From the NCBI RefSeq assembly GCF_003944755.1, contig NZ_RWGU01000047.1, positions 186,001 through 250,000 on the forward strand: a stretch of 64,000 nt of DNA, read 5' to 3'. Position 1 is the first letter of the stretch. Each line of letters opens with the position of its first letter. Below, piece by piece: positions 47,449-57,400 of the stretch. The translations under genes and the position numbers were made by a program. This DNA comes from Rhodovulum robiginosum (GTDB lineage: Bacteria; Pseudomonadota; Alphaproteobacteria; Rhodobacterales; Rhodobacteraceae). A model generated the notes under the pieces. It made no database searches and was not told the origin of the DNA. It saw nothing but the letters and a program-made list of their open reading frames with translations.

Positions 47449-48918
47449 ATGAGCACGCCGATCGGGATCACCTTCGCCGAAAACGACCTCGACGCCATTG
47501 CCGAACAGACCGGCCGCATCGCGGTTTTCGTGGGCGAGGAGGCCAAGCTCGACCAGCTTGCCCGGCGGGTCAACCGGCTGTGCAAGGGCGCGCTCGCGCG
47601 GTTCGTCGAAAGCGCGGCGTTTTCCAAGTTGAAACCCGGCGAGGCGGCGTCGCTGACCAGCCCCGCGGGTATGGAGGCCATAGCGATCGACGTGGTGCGG
47701 CTCGACCGCCGCCCGACGCGCAAGGACGCCCGCAAGGCCGGTGCCGCGCTGGCCAAGCTGCAAGGCGACGCCGACGTTCTGGTGCTGGCGGGCGCCAACC
47801 GGGGCGCGGCCGATATCGCCTTCGGGCTTGCGCTCAGGGCCTACGATTTCGACGTGCACAAGACCGGCGAAAAGACGGCGCGCGGCGCGGTCAAGGTGAT
47901 GGCCAGCAAGCCCGAGGCCGTGGCCGCCGATGCCGGGCCGATGGCGGCGCTTGCCGAGGGCGTGTTCTTTTCGCGCGATCTGGTCAATGAGCCTGCCAAC
48001 GTGCTGACAACAGACGATTTCGCGGCCCGCCTCGCGGCGATGCACGAGCTGGGGCTCGACGTGGAAATCCTCGAAGAGGACCAGTTGAAAGAGCTGGGCA
48101 TGGGCGCGCTTCTGGCGGTGGGCCAGGGGTCGGACAGCCCCTCCAAGGTGGTGGTGATGCAGTGGAAGGGCGGTGCCGACGACCAGCCCCCGCTGGCCCT
48201 TGTCGGCAAGGGCGTTGTCTTTGACACCGGCGGCATTTCGCTGAAGCCTGCCCAGGGCATGGAAGACATGACCATGGACATGGGCGGCGCCGGGGTGGTG
48301 GCCGGTGTCATGCGCACGCTGGCGCTGAGGAAGGCCAAGGCCAATGTCGTGGGGCTGGTGGGCCTGGTCGAGAACATGCCCTCGGGCAACGCCACGCGGC
48401 CGGGCGATATCGTCACGTCGATGAAGGGCGACACCGTCGAGGTGATCAACACCGACGCCGAGGGGCGGCTCGTGCTGGCCGACGTGCTTTGGTACGCGCA
48501 AGAGCGGTTCGCCCCAGCCGGTATCGTCGACCTTGCCACGCTGACCGGCGCCATCATCATCGGGCTCGGCCACGAGAATGCCGGCGTGTTCTCCAACGAC
48601 GACGATCTTTGCGCCGCCTTCCTCAAGGCCGCCGAGGCCGAGGGCGAGGGCGCGTGGCGGATGCCGCTGGGCGAGGCCTACGACAAGCAGCTCAAGTCCA
48701 CCCTCGCAGACATGAAAAACGTGGGCGGCCGGCCCGCGGGCTCGATCACCGCGGCGCAGTTCCTGAAACGCTTCGTCAAGGACGGCACCCCTTGGGTGCA
48801 TCTCGACATCGCCGGCGTGGCCAGCGTCAAGGAAGAGACCATGCTCGCGCCCAAGGGCGCCACGGGCTGGGGCGTGCTGGCGCTCGACCGGCTGGTGGCC
48901 GACCGTTACGAGGGATAG
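47449..48918 (+). CDS. pepA: leucyl aminopeptidase (M17)
   Basis: The 489-residue cytosolic metallo-aminopeptidase. The M17 signature NTDAEGRL is N334-L341; the other metal ligands are in GKGVVFDTGGISLKPAQGME and MGGAGVVAGVMR. The N-terminal domain (residues 1-165) is less conserved. Shine-Dalgarno GGGAGA 6 bases before ATG. PepA also binds DNA in some bacteria, but no evidence for that here. Confidence 0.95.
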   Translation: MSTPIGITFAENDLDAIAEQTGRIAVFVGEEAKLDQLARRVNRLCKGALARFVESAAFSKLKPGEAASLTSPAGMEAIAIDVVRLDRRPTRKDARKAGAALAKLQGDADVLVLAGANRGAADIAFGLALRAYDFDVHKTGEKTARGAVKVMASKPEAVAADAGPMAALAEGVFFSRDLVNEPANVLTTDDFAARLAAMHELGLDVEILEEDQLKELGMGALLAVGQGSDSPSKVVVMQWKGGADDQPPLALVGKGVVFDTGGISLKPAQGMEDMTMDMGGAGVVAGVMRTLALRKAKANVVGLVGLVENMPSGNATRPGDIVTSMKGDTVEVINTDAEGRLVLADVLWYAQERFAPAGIVDLATLTGAIIIGLGHENAGVFSNDDDLCAAFLKAAEAEGEGAWRMPLGEAYDKQLKSTLADMKNVGGRPAGSITAAQFLKRFVKDGTPWVHLDIAGVASVKEETMLAPKGATGWGVLALDRLVADRYEG

Positions 48919-49121
48919 GGGCGGGGGGCCGTGTCACACGCCGCGATACGCACGCGCGTCCGGGGCGCTCTGGTGCAGGATGGGCCCGGCGACGCCCAAG
49001 CCGATCCGATATGCCGCATGGGCCGCGCCCGACGCGCGCCGCACGGGGCGCGTCAGGGGCAAAGCTGCCGCTTGCCCGGTTCGGGCGACACATGCGCCGA
49101 TGCCGCGCGCGCGGGCGCGTG

Positions 49122-49580
49122 ATGGGGTCCGCGCTGTTTTACCACCTCACCCGCCGCCCGCTTGAGGCGACGCTGCCGATGCTGCTGGACAAGGCGCTGG
49201 CCCAGGGCTGGCGCGTGGCGGTGCGCGGCACCGACCGGGGCCGGCTGGAATTCCTCGATGACCGGCTCTGGATGGGCGATGGCTTTCTGCCTCACGGGGT
49301 CGCCGGCGGAGGCTTCGACGCCGACCAGCCGGTGCTGCTCACCACCGCACCCGAGGCGCCCAACGGCCCGGCCTGCCTGATGGCCGTCGACGGCGCCGAG
49401 GTGGCCGCGGAGGAGGCCGACGGGCTGGAACGCATCTGCATCCTCTTCGACGGCAACGACCCGGCGGCGGTCGACCGGGCGCGGGCCCAGTGGAAGGCCC
49501 TGACCGGGGCCGGGGTGGCGGCGCAATACTGGTCGGAAGAGTCGGGTCGGTGGGAGAAGAAGGCCGAAAGCGGGGGCTGA
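49122..49580 (+). CDS. holC: DNA polymerase III chi subunit
   Basis: The 152-residue chi subunit links the clamp loader to SSB. Features are ALFYHLTRRPLEATLPMLLD, GWRVAVRGTDRGRLEFLDDRLW and the C-terminal VAAQYWSEESGRWEKKA, all typical of alphaproteobacterial HolC. The start is ATG 49122 or the adjacent GTG 49119. Upstream frame extension is not conserved. holC follows pepA in many proteobacteria, as here (203-base gap). Confidence 0.9.
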   Translation: MGSALFYHLTRRPLEATLPMLLDKALAQGWRVAVRGTDRGRLEFLDDRLWMGDGFLPHGVAGGGFDADQPVLLTTAPEAPNGPACLMAVDGAEVAAEEADGLERICILFDGNDPAAVDRARAQWKALTGAGVAAQYWSEESGRWEKKAESGG

Positions 49581-49587
49581 GCCCGCG

Positions 49588-50169
49588 CTACCGCGTCAGC
49601 ACCAGCATCCCGTCGGCGATCTCCATGCGCGAATAGCGCTGAAGGTAGGCCATGCCCAAGAGCGAGTCCTGCATCTGCCCGGCATTGACATAGGCACGCA
49701 TGTTCTTGTCCACCACCGGGCCGAGGCGCACCTCCTCCAGCCAGACGGGGGCGGTCTGGACCGCGCCGTTGGCGGTGTGCGCGGTGCCGCGATAGACCAG
49801 ATTGTCCGGGTCGAGCCCCACGCGCACGGCATCGGCCCGTGTCAGCACCATGTCGGTGGCGCCGGTATCGACCACGAAACGCACCGGCGTGCCGTCGATC
49901 TGCAACATGAGATAGTAATGCCCGTCGGGCGCGCGCGGCACCTCGATCCGCCCGGCCTCGGCAAAGACCGACTGGCGCGGGGCCACCTCGCGGCGGATGT
50001 CGGACCACAGCCCGGCCACGGCGATCGCCCCGAGAAAGATCAGCCCCCAGACCGCCGCCTGCTGGGCGATCTTGCCGGGGCGGTCGCGGTTGGCGGCCAC
50101 GAAATACCCCGCGATCGCGAGCCCCAGAAGCACAAGGTAGATCAGCCGTGCCGTCTCTTCGCCTGCCAT
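49588..50169 (-). CDS. retropepsin-like aspartic protease (TIGR02281 clan AA)
   Basis: The 193-residue membrane-anchored protein has two N-terminal helices (LIYLVLLGLAIAGYFV and AAVWGLIFLGAIAVAGLW), then a single periplasmic pepsin-like lobe with active-site FVVDTGATDMVLT; LLGMAYLQRYSRMEIADGML is the C-terminal conserved block. As a single lobe it should act as a dimer. Physiological substrate unknown. Convergent with holC, 7 bases apart. Confidence 0.88.
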   Translation of the reverse strand: MAGEETARLIYLVLLGLAIAGYFVAANRDRPGKIAQQAAVWGLIFLGAIAVAGLWSDIRREVAPRQSVFAEAGRIEVPRAPDGHYYLMLQIDGTPVRFVVDTGATDMVLTRADAVRVGLDPDNLVYRGTAHTANGAVQTAPVWLEEVRLGPVVDKNMRAYVNAGQMQDSLLGMAYLQRYSRMEIADGMLVLTR

Positions 50170-50228
50170 GACGATGCTTTCCTCCGTTTACACCCAGATA
50201 TAGGGGGTCGCGCCGCCGGCGGGAGGGG

Positions 50229-50849
50229 TCATGTCGGCACAAGGCCGAAATCGGCCAGCCCGTCCAGCACGAACTGCACCGAAAGCGCGGCCAACAACAT
50301 CCCCAGCAGGCGGGTCACGACATTGGTGCCTGTTCGCCCCAGCGCGCGTTCCAGCGGCCCCGCGGCGAGAAACAGCACCAGCACGATCCCGACCACGGCC
50401 AGCATCGCCAGATGGATCAGCAGCATCGCCAGCGGGTCGCGCCCGACCTGGCCGGTCAGCAGGATCATCGTGGCCATGGCGCCGGGCCCCGCGATCAGCG
50501 GCGTGGCCAGCGGAAAGACCGACGGGTCGGGCCGGTCGTCATGTGCCTGGTCCTCGCGCCGCTTGGTGCGCCGCTCGAACAGCATCTCCAGCGCGGTCAG
50601 GAACAACAGCAGACCGCCGGCGATGCGAAAGGCGGGCATCGAGATGCCGACCAGCGCAAGCACGGATTCGCCGAATACGCCAAAGAGCGTGAGCAGCCCC
50701 ACCGCGATGGCCGCGGCGCGCAGCGCGATCGCGCGGCGTTCGGGCCCCGGCATGCCCTGGGTGATGGCCACGAAGAGCGGCGCCAGCCCGATCGGGTCGA
50801 CGATCACGAAAAGCGTGACGAAAGCGGAGATGTAAAACGTCAGCTCCAC
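50229..50849 (-). CDS. MarC family integral membrane protein
   Basis: The 206-residue protein has six hydrophobic segments; FVTLFVIVDPIGLAPLFVAI and PLATPLIAGPGAMATMILL are the MarC (UPF0056) signatures. The name comes from the mar locus, but a role in resistance was not upheld; transport is presumed. GTG start. It begins 3 bases after the ABC-F gene's stop and is probably co-transcribed. Confidence 0.88.
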   Translation of the reverse strand: MELTFYISAFVTLFVIVDPIGLAPLFVAITQGMPGPERRAIALRAAAIAVGLLTLFGVFGESVLALVGISMPAFRIAGGLLLFLTALEMLFERRTKRREDQAHDDRPDPSVFPLATPLIAGPGAMATMILLTGQVGRDPLAMLLIHLAMLAVVGIVLVLFLAAGPLERALGRTGTNVVTRLLGMLLAALSVQFVLDGLADFGLVPT

Positions 50850-50852
50850 GGG

Positions 50853-52703
50853 CTAAGTCCGTGCGGTTTCTAGTTTTTCGAGGGCCTCCATCCACAGCGC
50901 CTCGGCCCGGTCCATCGCCTCTTCCACCTCGGCGAACTTGCGCTGCCACAGCAGGCGCTCGTCCTCGCGGTGGGCCTCGTAGATCTTGGGGTCGGCCAGC
51001 TTTTGCGACAGCTTCTCGCGCATCTCGGTCAGCTTTTCGACGCGGGCCTCGCATTTGCGCACCTCGCTGCGCAGCGCCGTCAGCGCATCGCGCGACGGGC
51101 GCCGGGGCGCGGCCGTCTTGGCCGGTTTCGGCGCCTCGGGCGCGGGCGCGCCCAAGAGCATCCGGCGGTAGCTTTCCAGATCGTCCTCGTAGGGCGCCAC
51201 GCGGCCGTCCTTGACCAGCCACAGCCGGTCGGCCACCAGCGAAAGCAGGTGCATGTCGTGGCTGACCAGGATCACCGCGCCCGAGTATTCGGTCAGCGCC
51301 TCGACCAGCGCCTCGCGGCTTTGGATATCGAGGTGGTTTGTCGGCTCGTCGAGGATCAGCATGTGCGGCGCGTCCAGCGTGGCCAGAAGCAGCGACAGCC
51401 GTGCCTTTTGCCCGCCCGACAGCCGCGCGACCACCGTTGCCGCCTGATCGGCCCCCAGGCCGAACCCCGCCAGCCGTGCGCGCAACCTCGTCGGTGCCTC
51501 GTCGGGGCGTTCGCGGCGCAGGTGGTCGAGGGGCGTCTCGTCGAGGTGCAGCTCGTCCACCTGGTGCTGCGCGAAATAGCCGATCCTCAGTTTCGAGGAC
51601 GTGGTGATGCGCCCCGACAGCGCGTCGAGCTTGCCGGCCAGCAGCTTGGACAGTGTCGACTTGCCCTCGCCGTTGCGGCCCAGAAGGGCGATCCGGTCGT
51701 CCTGGTCGATCCTCAGCGACAGGCGCGACAGCACCGGCGTGCCGTCGTAGCCCACCGCCGCGCCTTCCAGCGCCACGATGGGCGGCGACAGCGCGTCGGG
51801 CTGGGGAAAGGTGAAAACGGTGCGCGCGGCATCCTCGGGCGCGGCGATGGGCGTCATCTTTTCCAGCATCTTCAACCGGGCCTGGGCCTGGCGGGCCTTC
51901 GACGCCTTGTAGCGAAACCGGTCGACGAAGCTTTGCAGATGGGCGCGGCGCGTTTCCTGCTTTTTCGCCTCGGCGGCCTGCACCGCGCGGCTGGCGGCGC
52001 GGGCCCGGGCGAAGGCGTCATAGCCCCCGGTCCAGAGCGTCAGCTTGCGGTCTTCCAGGTGCAGGATGTGGCCCACGGCGCGGTTCAGAAGCTCGCGGTC
52101 GTGGCTGATCACGATCACCGTGTGCGGGTAGCGGGCCAGGTAGCTTTCCAGCCAGAGCGCGCCCTCGAGGTCGAGGTAGTTGGTCGGCTCGTCCAAGAGC
52201 AGCAGGTCGGGCCGGGCAAACAGCACGCCGGCCAGCGCCACGCGCATCCGCCAGCCGCCGGAGAAGGCCGAACAGGGCATCGCCTGCTCGGCCTCGGTAA
52301 ACCCCAGCCCCTTGAGGATCGCCGCGGCGCGGCCCTCGGCCGACCAGGCGTCGATATCGGCCAGCCGGGTCTGGATGTCGGCGATGCGGTGGGGGTCGGT
52401 GGCGGTCTCGGCCTCGGCCATCAGCTCTGCCCGTTCGGCATCGGCGGCCAGGACGGTGTCGATCAGCGCGGTCTCGCTGGCCGGGGCCTCTTGCGCGACG
52501 CCGCCGATGCGGGCCTGCGGCGGCAGCGAGATGGCGCCCGATTCCAACGCCAGCTCGCCGCGGATCAGCCGGAAGAGCGTGGTCTTGCCGGCGCCGTTGC
52601 GGCCCACCAGGCCGACCTTGTGCCCGGCGGGAATCGTGGCGCTGGCCTCTTGAAACAGCGGACGGCCCTCGACCGCGTAGGTGATGTTTTGGATGCGCAG
52701 CAT
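50853..52703 (-). CDS. ABC-F family ATPase
   Basis: The 616-residue soluble protein has two ATPase domains and no membrane part. Walker [10 protein letters not shown] (about residue 37) and GRNGEGKST; signatures: FSGGWRMRV and LSGGQKARL; Walker [13 protein letters not shown] and [12 protein letters not shown]. The P-site linker ([20 protein letters not shown]) and a C-terminal coiled coil ([19 protein letters not shown]) match the Uup/YheS-like translation ABC-F group acting at the ribosome. Not an exporter. Confidence 0.92.
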   Translation of the reverse strand: MLRIQNITYAVEGRPLFQEASATIPAGHKVGLVGRNGAGKTTLFRLIRGELALESGAISLPPQARIGGVAQEAPASETALIDTVLAADAERAELMAEAETATDPHRIADIQTRLADIDAWSAEGRAAAILKGLGFTEAEQAMPCSAFSGGWRMRVALAGVLFARPDLLLLDEPTNYLDLEGALWLESYLARYPHTVIVISHDRELLNRAVGHILHLEDRKLTLWTGGYDAFARARAASRAVQAAEAKKQETRRAHLQSFVDRFRYKASKARQAQARLKMLEKMTPIAAPEDAARTVFTFPQPDALSPPIVALEGAAVGYDGTPVLSRLSLRIDQDDRIALLGRNGEGKSTLSKLLAGKLDALSGRITTSSKLRIGYFAQHQVDELHLDETPLDHLRRERPDEAPTRLRARLAGFGLGADQAATVVARLSGGQKARLSLLLATLDAPHMLILDEPTNHLDIQSREALVEALTEYSGAVILVSHDMHLLSLVADRLWLVKDGRVAPYEDDLESYRRMLLGAPAPEAPKPAKTAAPRRPSRDALTALRSEVRKCEARVEKLTEMREKLSQKLADPKIYEAHREDERLLWQRKFAEVEEAMDRAEALWMEALEKLETART

Positions 52704-52825
52704 GGGGCGGGTGTGCCGCAGGCATCCGGGCGCGTCAATCGCGGCTTTTCAAGGCGCAGGGGCCGTGGTAGCAGAGCCGCGATTTTCAAGCCGCGGCATG
52801 GGCCGCGACCACCGAGGGAACCCAG

Positions 52826-53248
52826 ATGGCCATTCAACGAACCTTTTCGATCATCAAGCCCGACGCCACCCAGCGCAACCTGACCGGCGCGATCAACGCC
52901 AAGTTCGAGGCGGCGGGGCTGCGCATCGTCGCGCAAAAGCGGATCAAGCTGACGAAAGAGCAGGCGGGCGTGTTCTACGCGGTCCACAAGGAGCGTCCGT
53001 TCTACGACGAGCTGTGCGACTTCATGGCCTCGGCGCCGATCGTCGTGCAGGTGCTGGAAGGCGAGGACGCGATTGCCAAGAACCGCGAAGTGATGGGCGC
53101 GACCAACCCCGCCGAGGCGGCCGAAGGCACGATTCGTAAGGAATTCGCGCTGTCCATCGGCGAGAACTCGGTCCATGGCTCGGACGGCGAGGACACCGCC
53201 AAGGAAGAGATCGCCTATTTCTTCTCCGGCCTCGAGTTGGTGGGCTGA
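52826..53248 (+). CDS. ndk: nucleoside-diphosphate kinase
   Basis: The 140-residue enzyme transfers phosphate between NTPs and NDPs through phospho-His117, seen in [31 protein letters not shown] is the N-terminal signature. Standard length. Two hairpins follow the stop codon, the second a good terminator. Confidence 0.96.
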   Translation: MAIQRTFSIIKPDATQRNLTGAINAKFEAAGLRIVAQKRIKLTKEQAGVFYAVHKERPFYDELCDFMASAPIVVQVLEGEDAIAKNREVMGATNPAEAAEGTIRKEFALSIGENSVHGSDGEDTAKEEIAYFFSGLELVG

Positions 53249-53278
53249 GGCCAGGAGGTCTGAACAGCGCCCGGCAAG

Positions 53279-53296
53279 AGCCTCGATGAGGCTTTT
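53279..53296 (+). terminator. first stem-loop after ndk
   Basis: AGCCTC-GAT-GAGGCT-TTT: a 6-bp stem 30 bases after the stop, followed by three to four T. Confidence 0.5.
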
Positions 53297-53313
53297 GCGC
53301 GCGTAGCGGACTG

Positions 53314-53341
53314 GGCCGGCCCCGAAAGGGGGCGGCCTTTT
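53314..53341 (+). terminator. intrinsic terminator of ndk
   Basis: GGCCGGCCCC-GAAA-GGGGGCGGCC pairs over 10 positions with one mismatch, capped by a stable GAAA loop and followed by TTTT. Confidence 0.8.
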
Positions 53342-53345
53342 CGCG

Positions 53346-53507
53346 TCAGATGCTGGCCCAGTCGTCGAACGGGGTCGGCGGGCGCGGCCGGTCGTCCGGG
53401 TGGTCGTCCGGGCGGTCGGCGGGCCGGGCCTTGGGCTTGTCCCGGTTGGGCGCGTCTGAGCGCTCTTCGTCGGGGCGTTTCGGCGGGATCGGGTCCTTGC
53501 TGGCCAT
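53346..53507 (-). CDS. 53-residue Pro/Asp/Arg-rich hypothetical protein
   Basis: A small ORF, MASKDPIPPKRPDEERSDAP at the start and FDDWASI at the end, with GGAGG 7 bases before ATG. Highly charged and probably disordered (RPADRPDDHPDDRPRP). Found as a short hypothetical near ndk in related bacteria as far as I recall; function unknown. Its stop lies just past the ndk terminator. Confidence 0.6.
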   Translation of the reverse strand: MASKDPIPPKRPDEERSDAPNRDKPKARPADRPDDHPDDRPRPPTPFDDWASI

Positions 53508-53716
53508 GGTGTGTCCTCCACTTGGTCGATCCCGCCAGTATGCCGGCCAAGCTGGGCGGCGCCGGGGCGGCCAGGGGGCGGTCGAGCGGCCGAAACGTGC
53601 CGGGCGGGATGCGACCGGTGGCAGGGGTCTTGATGCCGGGCAAACCCGCGCGGATGGGTGCAGAAGGAATATGCGGGCGCGGCCTGCCGACCGCGTTCGG
53701 TCAGGCCGGCGGGGGG

Positions 53717-54445
53717 CTAGCGCCAGCGTTCGGGGTCGCGGTCCAGTACCAGCGTGGCAGATCCCCGCTCGGGCCCGAGGCGCAGCTGCCCTGTAAGCGG
53801 GTCGAAGGACACCCGGCGCGCGGTCTCCAGCGCCTTCACCAACCACCGCTCCTGCGCATCCAGCGCGCCCGGGCAGGCCCGCCGCGTGACGGCGAGCCCG
53901 CCGGCCAGCTTGAATGCGGTGCCGCTGATCTTGACGCTGCCGCGCAGGAAGTTGCAGCCGGTATTGCCCCATATGCTGCCGCTGTCGGAAAACGCGATCC
54001 AGGCCTCGGCGCGCACCCGCCCGTGGCCGGGCATGGCGATCAGCCGCCAGGCGCTGCCCAGCTTTCCCTGCGGGTCGCCGGGCTTGGGCGGGGCCGGCGG
54101 CGGGCTGCCCTCGACCAGGGCACCGGCAAACACCCAGCCATCGACACCGCGGTAACGGATCTTGCACCAGCGGCGCAGCAGCGCCGCACGCTTTTCCGCG
54201 CCCGTGGCCACGGCGCGCTCGGCATCGCTCATCCCGTCGATGCAGCCCAGGTTGCGCAGATGGTCGGTGCCGGCCGGGATGCGGCCCAATTGGCGGTCGC
54301 CGCCCGAGGGCCCGGCATGCATGCTGAGCGCCTGGTCCGATGCCTGCCCCGGCACGCGAAAGAAATCGGGCCCGTCGGCATTGGCCCAGGCGGGCAGGGC
54401 GAGCAACAGCAATGCGGCGATCAGGCTGAGGCGGGGCAGGGTCAT
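53717..54445 (-). CDS. exported SH3b + META/HslJ-like domain protein
   Basis: The 242-residue product has signal peptide MTLPRLSLIAALLLLALPAWA. Residues 25-115 resemble a bacterial SH3 domain (FFRVPGQASDQALSMHAGPS ... WCKIRYRGVDGWVFAGALVE). After a Pro-rich linker (EGSPPPAPPKPGDP), the C-terminal half resembles META/HslJ: SAWRLIAMPGHGR, GNTGCNFLRGSVKISG and RRACPG. The two Cys and GNTGCN are typical of META. Likely periplasmic or envelope-associated; role unknown. Confidence 0.78.
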   Translation of the reverse strand: MTLPRLSLIAALLLLALPAWANADGPDFFRVPGQASDQALSMHAGPSGGDRQLGRIPAGTDHLRNLGCIDGMSDAERAVATGAEKRAALLRRWCKIRYRGVDGWVFAGALVEGSPPPAPPKPGDPQGKLGSAWRLIAMPGHGRVRAEAWIAFSDSGSIWGNTGCNFLRGSVKISGTAFKLAGGLAVTRRACPGALDAQERWLVKALETARRVSFDPLTGQLRLGPERGSATLVLDRDPERWR

Positions 54446-54498
54446 GATGCGGGCTCCGGAGGGTCAGAATGACGGGGCCAGATTAGCACACCGCCCCG

Positions 54499-57400
54499 TC
54501 AATAGTCGCGTTCGAAGTACACGCCGATCCCGCTCTCGCCCTCGCTGGTGGTACGCCCGCGCACGGTGATCGAGTCGGTCAGGTCGAGGTTGAGGTCGAT
54601 CTCGGTCTTGCCTTCGGAATTGACGGTGACATCGGTGTAGACGTTGTCCGACAGGTATTTGCCGGCGCGCAACTCGGTGTTGCCGTCGTCATCGGTGGTG
54701 ATGTCGAGATCGTCGAGCCCGGCCCCGGCGCGCAGCCGTTCGACGATCGACACACCGCTCTTGCCGGCCAGGGTGCGGACCGCACTGGCCAGCTGAAGCG
54801 CCTGCAATGCAGACAGATCTTCGAGATCGCGATTGAACAGGAGCTGTGCCAGAATTTCGTCCTCGGGCAGTTCCGGTTCCGAGGTGAAACGGATTTCCGG
54901 TTCGCTGGCGGCCCCCTCGACGATGATCCGAACGGTCACCTCGCCGCTGTCGGTTTCGGCCAGCAGGTAGAGCGTCGGGTCGAAATCCCCCTCGAGCTGG
55001 GCCCAGCCCTCGGTCATCATCAGCCGCTGGCCAAGGATGTCGAGCCGGCCGCGCACCAGCTCGAACCGGCCCGAGGGCTCGATGGCGTTGGTGGTGCCGC
55101 CGATCCTAAGCGAACCGCCGAGTTCGGCATCGAGGCCGCGGCCGCGCAGGAAGATACGGTTGATGGCGTTGATCCGGAGATCGAGCGCAAATCCCGGCCC
55201 GGCGGAGCCGCCATTGCCATTGCCGTCGGCGCTCTGCAACAGCCCGGCGCGGGCCCGTGTGGCGCGGCTCTGCCCCGGCTCGGTACGGTGCGCCAGCCCA
55301 TCGGGGATGGTGCCGCCGCCGCCAAGCCCGGTCGAGGGCACGCGCACTTCGGTCCCGTCCAGTTCGATCGTGCCGGCGATGCGGCCGCCGCCGGTCAAAG
55401 GCCCCGAAACCGTCAGCGTGCCGTCCAGCTCGGTCTGGTAGAGCGCGGGGTCGCTGACCACGGCGTCGTCCAGCACGATGGTCAGATCGGCCGGGAACGG
55501 CGGCGAGAGCGTGACCGGTCCGGTCACGCGCAGCAGGCCGCCCTGGCCCAGCCGGCTTTCCAAGGCCAGATCGGCACGCCCGGCGGCCAGCCCGACCCGC
55601 GCCGAGATATCTTCCAGCGCGATGCGCAGGGCCGGCGCGGTGGCCCGCGCGCCGCTGGTGGTGATGCTGCCTGCGAGGTTTTCCAGCGCCGGCGCGCCCT
55701 GAAGCCGCAGATCGAAATCCGCCGTGCCCTGCACCGCGCGCGGCGCGATGAAGGCATTGGCCAGGCCCAGCGGCGCGCGGCCCGATAACGTGAGGTCCAT
55801 CCGCTGCGCCGCGGTGCCGTCGATCTGCACGGTGGTACCGCCCGGCCCCTCGGCGCCGAGCGCCAGCCGCACGCCGCCGTCTTCGGGTGTCACCGTCCCG
55901 CTGACCGAGAGCGGCCCCGGGAAATCGGGCGCGATCAGCGCCAGATCGGCCAGCCGCGCATCGACGGCCATGGTATCGGAGCCTGCGCCTTGCGGCTGGA
56001 CGCGGGCACGCAGCACCGGCGTTTCGACCGAAACGCGGCCCGGCACGACCTGCCCGTCTTCCAGGGCGATATCGGCCGAGAATGTGCTGCGCCCGGCAAG
56101 CAGCCTGTCGGCTTCGGCCTGGCCCACGCGCAGATCGCGCCCGGTGCCGTCGAGCGTCAGGCGCACGTCGCGCGGACCCAGCGCGCCGCTGCCCTCGACG
56201 CGCGCCTCGAGGCTGCCGGCCAGCGGCCGGCCCGCCAGATCGGCATAGCGCGACAGGTCCTGTGCCGAAAGGGTGAGGCGCGCCTCGAAATCCTGCGCCG
56301 CGCTGGCCGGGTCGAAGGCGCCGTCTCCGGTCACGCGCAGCGCGGGCGCGGTCAGCGTCAGGTCGCTCAGCGCAATCGGGCTGCCGGCGGTCCAGCCGAT
56401 GCCGGTGGTCAGCTCGACCGGGCCAGCCGGGGCGCCGGGCAGGATCAATTGCGGCGAGGCCAGCCGCGCGGCCAGATCGAAGCTGCCGCTCTGGCTGTTC
56501 AGCCCGCCGCTGGCATTGGCCGAAAGCTCGGGCGTGACGATCTCGAAGGCGTCGATGCGGCTGCCCTCGGCATCGCGGGCGGCGCGCAGGATTAGCCGGC
56601 TGGCGCCCCTGAGCAGCGGGTCGGCCATCGGTTCGCCCACGGCCAGGTCCTGGCCCTCCGCGCTGAGCGCCACGTCGAAGCTGCGGTTGAGAATGGTGGC
56701 GCTGCCCTCGATCTCGGCGGCGACCGCGCCGCCCAGGCTGCGCCCGGCCAGTGCGGAAAAACGGTCGATCCGGTCGGCATCCAGCACGATTCGGCCAGAG
56801 GCGGGCAGCCCGTCGGCGGCGGGGTCGATCTGGCCGCTGCCGGTCAGGTCGATCCCGGCGCCCGACAGCGCCAGCCGGTCCAGCCGCACCGGCGCACCGT
56901 CCTGCCAGTCGATCTGCGCCTGGCCGGTCAGCGCCTCGCCCAGCGCGTCGGAAAGCGCGGCATCGGGAAATCCCAGGCCCTCGGCGACGAAGTCGAGCGC
57001 GGCCGAGACCGCCCTCTGGCCGCGCCGGGAAATCGTGCCGGTTCCCGACAACTCGGCCCGGTCCATCTGAATGTCGGGCCTGTCGAGGTCGGAAAGCTGC
57101 GCCCTGGCCGCCCAGGCATCGCCATCTGCGGCGTCAAAGCGCGCGGCGATGTCGGCGTGGCGCAGGGTGGTGGGCGCGCCGGGTACGGGCAGGCGCAGCG
57201 GCGCGCCGCCGGGCGTGCCGATCTCGCCGGTCAGGTCGAAGGCATCGGGCAGGCCGTCGGCGGCCAGCGCCAGGGTGCCGTTCAGCGTCAGCGCGGCGGC
57301 ATCCAGCGCCAGCGTGTCGATCTCGAGCCGCCCGTCGGGCAGGCGCTGGGCCGAGAATTGCAGCGCGGCGCGGTCGCCGAAGAACGGGTGCAGTGCGGGT

